Shown here: piece by piece, positions 21,725-33,488 of the stretch
Layout of the letters: the number at the start of each line of letters is the position of its first letter
Numbering within the stretch: position 1 is the stretch's first letter
From: Gnetum montanum
Lineage: Eukaryota > Streptophyta > Gnetopsida > Gnetales > Gnetaceae
Assembly: GCA_015680685.1 (NCBI GenBank)
Contig: MNCI01025132.1
Span: 152,853 to 212,852 of the forward strand
DNA length: 60,000 nucleotides
Reading direction: 5' to 3'
Notes under the pieces: model-generated
Databases searched by the model: none
Told to the model about the DNA's origin: nothing
What the model saw: only the letters and a program-made list of their open reading frames with translations
Position numbers and translations under genes: made by a program

Positions 21725-24350
21725 TTGCAAAATGTTGATGTTGAGTGGAGTGTTGTGTAAGCACTCCTTGACCTAAACTACGTAGAAATGATTATTCTAA
21801 ATAGTCTATTAAGTTATTATAATTTTCTTAACTTGATAAGAATAGTTTGGAAGTTTTGGTATTGCTCAAATATATTGAAAATTAAATTTCATTCTTATTT
21901 GCATGTGTTTTCAATATGGTTCGAACTTAAATGAGATTCTCCGTGCCTTCCTACATGCAGGATATGAAAAGCTAGATACACTGTTTCAGATTTACTTCAA
22001 TGTTTCTTTACATTGTTGGAAAATTTTTTTATCTTATTTGAATTTTATTTTTCAGGAAGTTGGATCTTTGTAAGGCTAATGTAGAAGCCTTTTGGATTAT
22101 TAGCCATTGTTTATGGCTGTTTCACTTAACGTTCATCCTTCACTCCAGGGTAATTTTCTTGAATAATGTTTTTTAAGAAAATAATATGTTTAGTTGTTGC
22201 TGGCAATGCATCTGGAGTAATATGGCATTTGATCTTTTGTCTCAGTTGGCTATCATTTGCACTTTAATGCTACAATATCTGAATGGCCATCCATTCTGTC
22301 ATTGATTATGAGCTGCAGCCTTCCTTCTTTCCACCCCTACATGTTCAATTTTTATTGAGAAAACTATGAAACGATAAAAATTGAGTATGTTCATCTACTG
22401 CAGGTAATCTTTTTAAAAAGCTAGAACCATTTTTACATTTCTATTTGCTGCATACTTTCCTTGCAATTTCTCAATTATTGGTTGGTTACATTACACAGGA
22501 TTGGAAAAGAAGTGAAATGGCTACTCTAATTGCAGTTCATGCAAGACTCATGCAGTAGTAGCTGGTTCAGTTGATGGTATTTTGAGGTTGAAATGTTATG
22601 AATTTGTGATACCAGATCTAGTATCTTTTGCTGAAAACAGTAGTGGTTTCAAGTTTTTGCAGCATTAGATATGTGCTTTATTCAGTGGATGGAAATCAGG
22701 GGCTACCTAACTTGAAAAGCCTTCTATCTTTCAGACGGAATTTTAGAAAATTCTGAGTTTAAAAATTCATTGGTAGCATAAATAGTTATGATTTTCTGGA
22801 AACTTGTAACACTTTTTTTGAAAAAGTATTTATATGTAAATTCTACATGCTACAGTGTTGCACTAAAGAATGCAATGTCAAATAGAATTTTTAAAAATTT
22901 GTTGTTTTTTATTTTTTTGGTTTCCTTATTGCGTCTTTACAGTTGATATTGCTATTTAGAAAATTTGAATTACTTTTGATACTCAAATAGCTTAATGTTT
23001 TGCCTATGCTTTGTATTCTATGTAGATAATGGTTATTGCAAATTAAATCATGTTTAATTCTGTTTGAATTGTTAGTTAAAGTGTGTGTGGGAACAAGAAT
23101 TTGTATCATTTATTCTGATTCCATAGGGATGCATTGAGTTTACGTTTTTTACATATTGTGCCCCCGCAGTGAAAAATTCTTGTTTGTTGCACTTTTTTTG
23201 AGACATGTTTGGATAAGTGCATTTTTGTATACAGGATTTTAAAACCATACGTTGCTGAAAGAATGGACTTCTCAATTTTTAAAATTGAAATAACTGATTT
23301 TAAGAAGAGAAGGCGTTTTCAGAAGTGAGAATTGATTTTATGTATTCATTAAAACACTTTATTAGATGCAGTGTATTGTGTGTGTATCCCCTTTTGGGTT
23401 AGGGACGAGGATAAAAGGCTTTCTAGTCTGCGCATTACTTTGAGATTTGATATTTTGCAGCATGGTCAAATATAAATGAAGCGAAAGCGATGAATGCTCT
23501 AAATGTGCCATTATCATTTTATTTTAGTGATAATTGGATTTATTTCCGACGGTTTTGGGAATGCTATGAGAGAATCTTTATTATAATGTCCAAAGCTCAA
23601 TAAATCTTATTTCTCGTCCATGTGGAGTCGAGAAGGAATTATTATGTTGAGAAGGAGTTGAGAAGACTGATTTTAGTTGTATGTTATTGGGTGATATTTA
23701 AACCTTTTTCAAAATCTTTTAAATATATGAAAAATACAAAATGTTGCTTAAAGAGATAACTGGCAAAGTAAGGCTTAGTAACCTTATTTTTCAGTCTTAA
23801 CGGTAAACAGTTCACACGTATTTGGCAATTCATAACTTCACCTCTTATCAAATTCTTAAAAATTCTTAAATAGACGTATTATTATAGCAAGAAAAATTAA
23901 TAATTTTTTAACTCAAAGTAAGATGAACTAGGATGTGGATGAATATATTAGGTTATTTATTCTTCTCTAGAAGGTCAAATAATTGATTTGAATCCTTCTT
24001 CCTATAAAGGCAGTACGATTGTTACTGCATAGGAGGAATCCTTACTGAAGGCTGTTAAAAAATTAAGTTTTGATGCTAATTCTATCAAAAGATCAAAGAC
24101 CTTAAAATCCAAAGATCATTAATGTTATACTTTCACAAGGCTAAGTAAAATGGGTGAAGAATGGTTGCATAAAATAGGGAAAAAAACAAAACCCTTAGAA
24201 CCCGTGAACAAATAAATCTTTCAAAATTTAAAAATCAATTTTCTTAACACAAATACTACAATAACATGAATTTGGATTGAATAAGGCCTTCAAAAGCTTC
24301 ATTATCATGAGCACTATTTTGTGGTTAAGTCAAAAATTTAGTATTGGCAA
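21725..24350. other. 3' flank of the 734-aa gene and intergenic DNA
   Basis: The first few hundred bases are probably 3' untranslated region. Several AG acceptor-like sites after T-rich runs (for example near 22056 and 22500) raise the chance of introns in it, but no coding frame continues. Beyond about 22650 the DNA is AT-rich with no recognisable gene. Confidence 0.4.
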
Positions 24351-24480
24351 CAATGAGGTGTTAGCCTAGTGGTTCAGGTCTTGGTTTGGTAACCCCATGT
24401 CACAAGTTTGATTTTACTAGGTAGCACTAAGTTATAAATTTCTATAAATTTTGGGATGTACCTATGACAAAAATTGCATA
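24351..24480 (+). mobile_element. tRNA-derived SINE-like repeat, copy 1
   Basis: GAGGTGTTAGCCTAGTGGTTC resembles a tRNA A box, and CACAAGTTTGATTTT is a decayed B box about 45 bases later, the usual pol III spacing. A body with AGCACTAAGTTATAAATT follows. It is related to the copies at 24891 and 17815. Confidence 0.5.
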
Positions 24481-24489
24481 TAGGAGCTA

Positions 24490-24800
24490 TCTTGGATTCA
24501 AAATTACCTTTCTTCTTTTGCTTTGAATCTTCATTTTTAGCTTTTCCTTCTTGAATACTTTCCTATCTTCAATCACATTTGTTGGCCTTTCATCATTGTC
24601 AAACTCAAGTTTTTAATGGTCTACATTTGAGCAACTAGTTCATCAATGGTGTAAACATTCAAGTCTTCAATTTGGATAATATTCAACATGGCATTTTGAT
24701 ACCGTATGTCATTGTAAAGAATTTGAACAATCTTTTGAACTTGTGAACATCTATCCATCAAATACTTACGAATTCATTTTGGAAAGGCATATCCCTTCAT
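24490..24800 (-). pseudogene. Ty1-copia gag fragment (decayed)
   Basis: The minus strand translates, with stops, to a run resembling the copia gag (UBN2-type) segment: IVQILYNDIRYQNAMLN, then IIQIEDLNVYTIDELVAQM, then a Lys-rich tail. In copia gags the corresponding text reads like a 'RSLP...IEE..DL...T.DEL' block. Only about 90 codons are seen, without the zinc knuckle. It sits between two SINE-like repeats. Confidence 0.4.
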
Positions 24801-24890
24801 TTTTCACAATCAATTTTAACCTTTTTCACAAACATATAAAGCATAAAAACATATTATAAGAAAAATAGTGATTTTGTTAACAATGAGGTG

Positions 24891-24975
24891 TTAGTTTAGG
24901 GGTAAGGGTCTTGGAACGAAAACCCCAAGTCACTATGTCTTATTTTTTAATGCAAGCTACATAAGTGCTTTCCAA
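24891..24975 (+). mobile_element. tRNA-derived SINE-like repeat, copy 2
   Basis: It starts with the same CAATGAGGTGTTAG phrase as copy 1, then GGGTAAGGGTCTTGG and CCCCAAGTCACTATGTC. It is more diverged and has lost a clear B box. Confidence 0.4.
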
Positions 24976-25575
24976 ACTATGTTGGATAATAACCCATCAT
25001 GCAACTCTCTAACTTAACTTCCTCTTTCTAGATTTTAAACCCAAGTTTGTCTACTGTATACTTCTAAAAAAATGTTTATTAAGTTTGTGCTAATTGGAAT
25101 TTCAAAAAATGTACTCAAATATCCTTCAAGCCTGAACCCTAGGATCGAAAAAAGTAGATAGGTTGATAACCATAAACAAACAGTTATTAAGCAATCACTC
25201 CTTTTCGCTAGGTTCAATTCCATTGGACAACATTGAGTCATGGATCAACCAAAAAACAAAATCTAAAAATGCTCTATCCAAAAGATCTAATAGGATCTCA
25301 ATGGACACAAGTTAGATCCAATTTCAATTACATGATTCTCATCTTATAGTTTTATGCAGCCTTTTTTTTTTCCAACAGCTTGGACATGGTGGAATATTAT
25401 AAATGAAAATAATTTGTTTTGCAATATTATAACATTTGATTTTGGTATTTGGAAGGAAAGCAATCCTCAACCTTTTGAGGATGCTGAAATCAACTTAGCA
25501 AGAATATGATGTTTTACACTATTGACAAGAGAATGTAACTCTGGGAATCAGCCGTCCAAGCCTATGAAACTAGTA
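24976..25575. other. AT-rich intergenic DNA
   Basis: No supported gene, RNA or element. Confidence 0.4.
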
Positions 25576-25659
25576 AGATTAAAATGTTGTAAATTAAGAT
25601 ATAAAACAGTTGGTATCAGATTAAAATGTTGTAAATTAAGATATAAAACAGTTGGTATC
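25576..25659. repeat. Perfect 42-bp tandem duplication
   Basis: Two identical, directly adjacent 42-base units (25576-25617 and 25618-25659). The lack of any mismatch in otherwise decayed DNA suggests a recent event, replication slippage, or an assembly error; there is no N here. Confidence 0.9.
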
Positions 25660-25909
25660 ATGAGGGTGAGAATTTGAATTTCTTGTTATTTTCCTTAGAT
25701 TGGATGATAATCTAATAAATCCTTGGATCATGATCTTTGCTTGATCTCAAAGATGTCAAAAAATTTCAAGTTATATGCAGAAATTTTATTATTAAAAGAA
25801 TTTTATATCTAGTTGTTCAAAAAAATTAGATAAAAAAACATCTTATGATACTGAAGGATTAGAATTCAAGTTTTTTACACTAGCATTACAGCACAAAAAT
25901 CAACTAAAG

Positions 25910-26110
25910 TAAGCTTCTATATTTGAGAGAAGTTTACAAGGCACACAGATAACGTTATACTGCAAAAAATAATATATATGATGATTGATAGAATGAGACA
26001 GCGTGAAGCTAACCAAAATATCTTTCCAAAATAACAGAAGGAGAGTTACTTTCCCAGTTCATTTTCCAATTTAGCCTCTTTTCTCTTATGGGATCCATCA
26101 ACTGCAGTAA
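25910..26110 (-). pseudogene. Duplicated last-exon fragment of the 93-aa gene
   Basis: This segment repeats 26111-26280, which holds the coding end and 3' flank of the adjacent minus-strand gene. Shared text includes TTCATTTTCCAATTTAGCCTC (coding, antisense) and TTTGAGAGAAG...TACAAG (flank). The copy has a one-base deletion relative to the intact exon and has no splice acceptor in the right place, so it is not expected to encode protein. It lies downstream of the gene and may act as an alternative 3' end. Confidence 0.7.
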
Positions 26111-26217
26111 ACTACTTTATTTGAGAGAAGTCTACAAGACACACAGACAAGTTTCTACTGCAAGTAGTAACAGAATGAAGCTGACCAAAACATCTTTAAA
26201 AATTACCAAAAGAAGAA

Positions 26218-28187
26218 TCACTCTCCCAATTCATTTTCCAATTTAGCCTCTTTTCTTTTAGGTGGATCAAGCTTCAGATAAAAGAAAGGATCAGTCGGTT
26301 CTTCCCTGAAAAACATACGAAAGACTTGTTAATGTTTGGTCAATATATTTATAAAAAAAAGGTCAAAAAAATTAATTTTTTACCCTGGTTTTGACTTCAT
26401 GCATTCCCTGAAAAGCCTTATAGGCCCTGGAAGTGTCTTAAAAATATTTCCTTCAAAACATGCCTGTTGCATAAAGTTTACGACAATGAAAAAGAAAAAT
26501 GCAAATAAAAAATGCATAATAAAACTCATTAAAATGTATATTAGTGCCACCACATTCGGTATTCATATATACAAAATAACTTACAAACAAAGAATTTGAA
26601 CCAAATACGCAAATCAGGATATAAAAAGTACAAACTGTAAGTCAGTACACAAAGCAACACTAATTGTTTAAAGCCACAGAGTCTCTTCTTTATATCTACC
26701 GGTTTCTTGGTTTAGTAAGAAAGGGGGATTTCAATGAGGGGGAAACGTAAATTACCGTTTCTTTGATATAAAATCTGAGTCAAGAGTACAAAGAGAGTGC
26801 AACCAAATAAGAGTATCTTTGTTCCTGCTAAAAATATGAATCAGATGTTGGTATGTTCCTAGAACTAGGAAATGATCTGATCAGGTTTTTGTTTGCATCA
26901 TTGCAAACAATATCTTGCAAACGGTAGGTTGACATACAACCTATACATCAAAACATGTTCTCGGCATGTAGAATGTGCACATAGAACCACACATACTGCA
27001 AACTATACGCATAGCTAAGATGATGGGTAAATGGTTAATGGCATGCAGCATTAATTAAGGATTGGTTGAAAAACACATCCAGAATATATACTTCTCTTTG
27101 ATGATGTCCTTGATTGCATTTTTTCTTCTTCTTACATCACTGTATATTTTTAATATCAAATAAAGACTTAAAGTAGTTAAGGATTTCATCACACTAGATG
27201 TATTGATAAGCCTTCATACTTAATTTCAAAGTTTAAAGCCAATGGAATACCTTTAAAGTAGCACACCCTATTAATCTTATCAAGAATTTCTTGGATTATC
27301 CTTGTAAACATTAGGTTCAATGCTCTGATGCACATGTGCCACCCATGCTGAGTTTCATATTAGACAACTACCTTTAAAATGGGCCTGGAAATTAGCTTCT
27401 ACTTTCAAATGTAAACCCTGAGTTGATGATAAAACAGCAATGATTTAGAAATAGAAAGCCCGGAACTTGCATATTTAAAGAATTCTTAACAACGGACTTG
27501 GCATCAAATCCAGTTGAGAGCCCAATACCGTGTATCAAAACCAGTTGCGAAAATGTAATCTATATCTTAAAATCTTGTCCATTGTGAACATCCTACAGAG
27601 TGATTTTCAATCATATAGTACAATAAATATTCCTTTACAATGCATTGTATAGGTGGTTCTTTGTTTATCGTACTTTCTTTCCCAGCTTTTGTCAAGTTGC
27701 ACTGTTCTGGGTGCACAGCAATGCAATTATTATCCGTGCATTGTTCCCACGCTCTTCTGCACATTGAGTAGCTCTATTATGCTTGCATCACGCTTACAAA
27801 AGGATTCGTAAAATAGGGGATAAACCACGAATCGCACTCACTCAATGCAGAAAGGAATCTAATGACTAAAAAATGCTAGTAAAAAACCCTGAAATGCTCA
27901 AATTTATTCTCTGCAATGGCGAAAAAGAAGAAACATGCAATTGGGCCATGATTCAAGGTAATGATGCAAATCGGGCACAGTCCTAGACATGTACAATTTC
28001 GTATTAAAAGCCAAAAAATATTTTTGCTTAGGCTTTCGCTCATCCTGTAAAATCAACAAGAGCGAAAAATTACCTGAACGATGTCTTCAAGGCGATCGTT
28101 GCATCGGTGAGCCCTGGGTTGCCGGTGCTCCTCCTGCGGATTTCCCCATGCACTCTTCCTGCGCGGCACTGGTCTTTCTTCCGTCAT
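26218..28187 (-). CDS. Three-exon gene, small conserved-looking protein (93 aa)
   Basis: Minus-strand exons are 28187-28074 (38 codons), 26463-26384 and 26305-26218. Intron 1 is 1610 bases and phase 0; intron 2 is 78 bases and phase 2. Both have GT-AG ends, and the joined frame runs from ATG to TGA. The protein begins MTEERPVPRRKSAWGNPQEE, continues with CFEGNIFKTLPGPIRLF, then CMKSKPGEEPTDPFFYL, and ends in a charged Lys/Glu tail (ENELGE). It has no membrane span or clear targeting peptide; the Arg-rich start could suit an organelle or nuclear protein. The coding phrases look constrained, but I cannot name the family. The first exon is notably GC-rich. The last exon is duplicated downstream. 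Confidence 0.7.
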
Positions 28188-28394
28188 TTTTAACCTTTCA
28201 CGCTCTAAATGTTAATCCCTGTACAATGCATATATGCCATACCTACAATCCGTTGGTTCATAAATTTCTTGGGTGGTCCTGCCAAAAAAATATTTTTGCA
28301 AGTACGTTGAATTTTCATTTTTTTTTAATTTATTTTAGAGAGTATGCCATATCTATGCTAGGAACATGCCTTTTAAGTTAGTAGTACGAGAGTT
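28188..28394 (-). promoter_or_regulatory. Presumed promoter of the 93-aa gene
   Basis: About 200 bases separate the start codon from LINE/SINE debris. No clear TATA element is seen. The promoter is therefore short or overlaps the repeat. Confidence 0.3.
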
Positions 28395-29003
28395 ATATCA
28401 CATGATGCAATTCAGATGTGCTTACCAATTAAGCTATAGTTCAAGTTTCAATTTTTGTTTAGCATATGCTACCTGTGAAATTCAAAATTGCAATCATCAT
28501 CATCATCGTGGCCTCATCTCAACAAAATGATGTCAGCTACATGAGTTCTTTTTCACCATTTGCCTCTATGAAGACTTAGATCTTACTAGCCCATGTCTTC
28601 GTTGGTCTTCTATTTGGTGGCTTTCTTGTAACAATGATATAGCAACCTTTGTTTATAGGCTCACTCTCTCATCTTCTTTGCACATGTCCAAACTATCTTA
28701 GTTGCCATTCAAATGTGCTTACCAATTAAGCTATAGTTCAAGTTTCAATTTGTTTAGCATATGCTACCCGTGAAACTCAAAATTGCAATCATAATCATCA
28801 TCCTAGCCTTGTCCCAACAAAATGAGGTAGGCTACATGAGTTCTTTTTCGCCATTCACCTCTATAAAAACCCAGATTTTATTGGCCCATGTCTTCTTTGG
28901 TCTTTCAATTGGTGGCTTTCTTGTAACAATGATATAGCAACCTTTGTTTATAGGCTCATTCTTTGATCTTCTTTGCACATGTCCAAACTATCTAAGTTGC
29001 CAT
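28395..29003 (-). repeat. 297-bp tandem duplication of a LINE 3' end with a tRNA-like edge
   Basis: Two diverged units, 28411-28707 and 28708-29003. Each contains, on the minus strand, the end of the RTE ORF (FGHVQRR-like block), the GCTACATGAGTTC-type terminus, a GAT trinucleotide tail and then a segment reading CTATAGCTTAATTGG, which resembles a tRNA A box. Scattered mismatches show the duplication is not recent. Confidence 0.8.
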
Positions 29004-29900
29004 TCTTGTAGCCTATCTGAAATAGAAGCTACTCCAAATCTTCCTTTGATGTCTGTATTACATAGTTTATCTATTTTAATAACATTCAACGTCGATCAAA
29101 GCATTCGCATTTCATGCCCCTTTTGTACTACCCAACATTTAGCACCATATAATGTAGCAAGCTTTACTGTTGTCCTGTAAAATTTTTCCTTCAACTATAT
29201 TCATATTCTTTTATCACATAAAACACCACTAGCCTGTCTCCATTTTGCCCAATCTACCTCAGTTCCATTTCTCATATCTTTGTCAATTTTACCATCTAAT
29301 TAGAGAATTGTTCCTAGGTAGTGAATTAAAATAGTGAATGACTTTGTTGCCTTGAATTGTCACTTCTATTTCACCACTGTTTATGTTGTTATTAACATTG
29401 TATTCTATATATTTTGTGATACTTTTGCTAATTTTTAAGTCTTTTGATTTTAGAGAATGTCTCTTATTCTCCATTTTAGAAGTAATATTTAATTTTCTTG
29501 AGCTGTATCCACCAACATAATATGATATGCAAACAACATACACTAAGGGATTTCATCTTGTATTTATTTTGTTAATTCATCCATAACAACAATAAATATG
29601 TATGAACTAAGCATGTACCCTTGATGTAAATATACTGTGTGTGGAAAATCAAATGTTATTATATAGGATATTCTAATTTTAGTGGTAGCTCCTCATACAT
29701 GTTTTGAATCACATTAATATAATTTTCAGGAATGTTTTTCTCCACAAGACCCACCAAATAATATCTCTAGACACTCTTTCCTACATATGTTTATGCAAAT
29801 AATGCAAATGTAGGTATTGGTAGTCTACGCCTTCCTTATGGTAGTGCATGCCAAGTTGAGAAGGTAATTGGATAATTTTTTATTCAAGTTATTAGCTTTT
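28700..29900 (-). mobile_element. RTE-type LINE remnant
   Basis: The minus strand carries the 3' half of an RTE LINE. A YGAKCW-like block (about 29130-29160) and RMLR, then WQLRFGHVQRR-like text (about 28965-29010), and RPKKTW (about 28880-28910) are the typical C-terminal landmarks after the RT domain. RT itself is represented by weak text near 29600-29700. It matches the LINE at 5.2-7.4 kb over the linker near 29340-29560. Stops and frameshifts are frequent. The 5' limit is uncertain. Confidence 0.7.
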
Positions 29901-30592
29901 GTAAGTTGGAAGCCCACGATTTAGTAATTTGTTTGAAGTAATGCAAGTTAAGATGCCTGGAATAACATCTATAGGTGTAACAACACTCCTTTGTGGAAGG
30001 ACTGCTCGACACCATCCAAGAGTTCCAAAGTAGACTCAAGGTGGACTTAGGAACTTGTGAGCATAACATAAGTATACAACTCACATGCCACACAATAGTT
30101 TGTGGTTAGAAGAATCACTAAAACAGCTTTATAATCATATAAGAGACCACAGTAATGCAACATATATAACATACTCAAGAGCACTAGCATATTCATAAGA
30201 CATTGTTCTCCTGAGAGAGTTAAGATCCATTCCTATTATAATGCATCTATCCCTAAGTCCCACTTCATAAAAAAGGGCAATGGCTTGAGCATCAAAGCCA
30301 AAGGTCATCTACAAGTGTACATATCCTTGTAATGCATCATACAAGGAATTAGGACAGTGTAATACTTTAGTGATGGTTAAGACAACATGAAACCTGTAAA
30401 GATCTCCACACTCCTCCAATCACCATTTCAGAGGGAAATAACCCTTGATCCACCAACAAGGCATGTTTTCTTACACTTCCCCACTTGAAAAAAGTGACAT
30501 CCTTAGAGCCAAAGTCTTTGTTCATATGCTTCCTAAACATGGAAAGCACATTGAATATTAAGGGTATTAGGCCACTCAAAGCCTATTTGATA
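29901..30592. other. Unassigned sequence
   Basis: No supported gene. A 70-codon minus-strand ORF at 30367-30579 has no recognisable motif. The region lies between LINE debris and element 2. Confidence 0.4.
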
Positions 30593-30597
30593 ATTTT

Positions 30598-31479
30598 TGA
30601 TGACTGACAAGGTACCCCTACGCCTAATCATACGAATAACAAGCATTCACGCATGATTCAGTGAAATTCTACAGACCTTAAGTTGTTAAGTACACTAGTT
30701 TCAGGACCCGAAATCTGATCGTGACAATTGTTATCTTCTCAACTACACTTGTGAAGCTTCATTGTATGGTTAAGTATAATTGAGGCACATGATTTTTATT
30801 ATCTTATATTTTACTTGTTTATGATTAAAAATAGGTTGAAACATAATTTATAATTAATCTAAATTAATCTAATTGCTAATCAATAACTATCTTAACATAA
30901 GTATCTGATCCCACTTTCTATGCACATCCTGAACATGTATAACACTGTTGGGTTACTAAATGTTAAGCGTTGCTGGGTTACCAAGAGTCATATGCATGCT
31001 TGAAGCAGTCACACTTATGTGCTTACTTAGTTAATTGCTACTGAATCTGACTAACTTACTTTGGCTTAATTACTTGGAAGCATTAAAGGAAATTGCATGA
31101 AACATTAAATGCATAAATAAAATATTTAAGCTAGCCAAGGTGTGCAAAGTTTGATAAGAAAGCTTGTCTTTATTTCTGCACACACTACCATACTTAGGTA
31201 CAACAATGCTAGAATAAAGATTTGTACGCTCATTGACTCCTATTGCAGGCACTTCGGAAAATATTCTAACTCTGGAGAAACCAAACAGCAAGAGCTCTAC
31301 TATGCTATGACAAGAACTATCTAGAAACCATGTGCCCAAGCACTATATTTGTAGGTTGACACATACCCTGCGATATTGAATATTCAATATCCCATCTTGG
31401 GGACCGATATCAAGTATCTGATATCGAGGCTCCAATATTGCGTATCTGATATCAAAGCCAGGCAAAACACTATTCATCA
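30598..31479 (-). repeat. 3' LTR of element 2
   Basis: 882 bases, TGATGA...TTCATCA. On the minus strand the TATA box has decayed to CTACAAATATAG (about 31345-31357). The U3 shows GATATC/AATATT palindromes (31370-31455). The polypurine tract sits just inside (TACCCCCATGACTGAA at 31480-31495 on the plus strand). Confidence 0.85.
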
Positions 31480-33488
31480 TACCCCCATGACTGAATGAAA
31501 ACTCATCCTTGAGTAAACAAAAGGCGAAGTAAGTTCCTTACAAAAAATTAGGAAGGTATGGGATTATTAACTAACATGCAAACTTGAGTCAAATAGAAAA
31601 AACAAATTATAAGTGCCTGAGTGTATGGATTTACAAATTTTTACAAACTTGGGTGTTCATGACAAGAGAATGGAACACCCTAGACAAAACTAACATCCAA
31701 CTCCTCTAGCAACTAACAAGCGAGGGAGATAATTCAATGATCATGAAGGGTCTTCATTACATGATGTTGCTACTTATTCTTTGGTGAAGACAGTCCCACT
31801 TCCAGCCCACGCTTCCCACTACAATCACAACAAAATTGCAGATTAGTGTGCAATGTGTAACGTATAGCTTTTAAGTACCTTGTCTTGTCAACAGTTACAC
31901 TTGGTTGGTTTATGATTATGGTGGATTGATTTCGTTAATAATGTTAGCGAGAAGGTTGAAAAATAGGTGAAATGAATAAGCGGTCCATTAAATTTTGAAA
32001 ATTCCAACACGATGAAATGTTTGAAGAGGGTTTAAGAATCCACAACAATAAAAAGAGGATTTTATTGAAAACCATTTTGAAGATGTGCAAAATTGGATGT
32101 CATTGATGGGGCATGCAAAAAGATTTGATTGTGAGAATGTTTAAGGGTAAAGAACTTAACTAACCCAACCAAAACATATGCAAGTGGGTCCTCCCCAAAG
32201 TAAGCACAAGCCTCTATTGCCCTTGCATAACTTTAAATCAAGGAGTCCATGGACCCCATGGATAATTAGTGGTTACAAAAAGTCAAGGACAAAAACCCAG
32301 AAGAAACTACCTATGAATTTCGACACATCAAACCAAGACATTGAACAAGAACATGAAATCAGTAATGGGGTGAGACATGGAAAGCATAAATGGATGAGAG
32401 AGTGTGTGTGGAATGTAGTTCCTAATTAAGGTCACATGAAGTCCCTTGTGAATTTTGTGGTTAAATGACCTGATAAAATACATCCTTAGTCCAGACCAAA
32501 ACCAACCATGTTCAGTGGCATTGCATTGCCATTCTAAGACTAGTCCACCCCCTTGAGACATAAGAGTGCTCTCATAGAACAACCACCATTCTTTATTAAA
32601 GAAGAAAAGAGAAGTAGGAAGTGAGAAAAGGCCTTAGTTAGAGGGGATGTTCAGGCATGGGTAACATGTCTTTCTAGTCCCATAACTAGTGCTTGTAGTC
32701 CATTTATTTTGTCTAAGGGGTGTGCTTTGAATTCCCATTGTTTTTTAATGATGAAAACCACACCATGCAAAGACTTATTTAACTTCCTATTATTGGTTGA
32801 CATAGAACAATAAGAAATCCATAAAAACACACATGAATTCAAGTAAGTAGAAAGGCACAAAAAGTACCAGATCCCCTTGAACTCATATGCAATTCAAACC
32901 TTTGAATATTTTCCAAATCTAGAAACTACCAAGGTCCTAAGTTCATTATGGTTTTATTAATGAAAAAGGAACTACACATTTCTAGAACAAGGAAAATCAT
33001 AGAGTTTGTGGATGGGTGGATGTTGTGGACTCACCGCCTATTTCATGAAAAAGAAACCATATCCTAGTTATTTGTAACAAAATTCAAAGCTAGAATCTAG
33101 ACACCAACAATTAAATAACTAGATAGCACATGCCCACATCAATTAAACACATTGTACCCAATTGGCAATAAGGCACATTATTATTAAAACATAATCAGAA
33201 AATCACATTCAAATAAAAAATATATATAAGAAATTGTAAAATATTTAAGAAAAATAAAACATACTAACAATGTTGTAAAACAAAAATTTTGAAAAATTAA
33301 CAGTGTAGAAAACAAAAAGATGTAAAATAAAAAATGTGTAAAACAAAAAATTATAAAAGTAATAAGGTGTAAAACAAAAAGATGAAAAATTGAGGAGCCA
33401 GTTGTATAGTTAGCATGGATGGCCATCTCCCCCACAACTAAGTTGAAAGGAGGAGATCCGAAGGATTGAGCGTGGTTGTCCATCTGAT
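31480..33488 (-). other. 3' untranslated region of element 2
   Basis: Shared with the other copies: a U-rich tract on the sense strand (33230-33400), a TTAGTTGTGGGGGAGATGG motif (about 33424-33443), the GAATTCAAAGCACACCCC block (about 32715-32735) and GGGGAGGACCCAC (about 32188-32202). There is no coding region after integrase. Confidence 0.65.

Noticed and set aside
27567-27764. 65-codon Cys-rich minus-strand ORF
   Set aside because: It lies inside intron 1 of the small gene, has no splice or motif support and is likely chance.
33184-33483. 99-codon minus-strand ORF rich in Phe and Ile that looks membrane-like
   Set aside because: It is a translation of the U-rich 3' untranslated tract of element 2.
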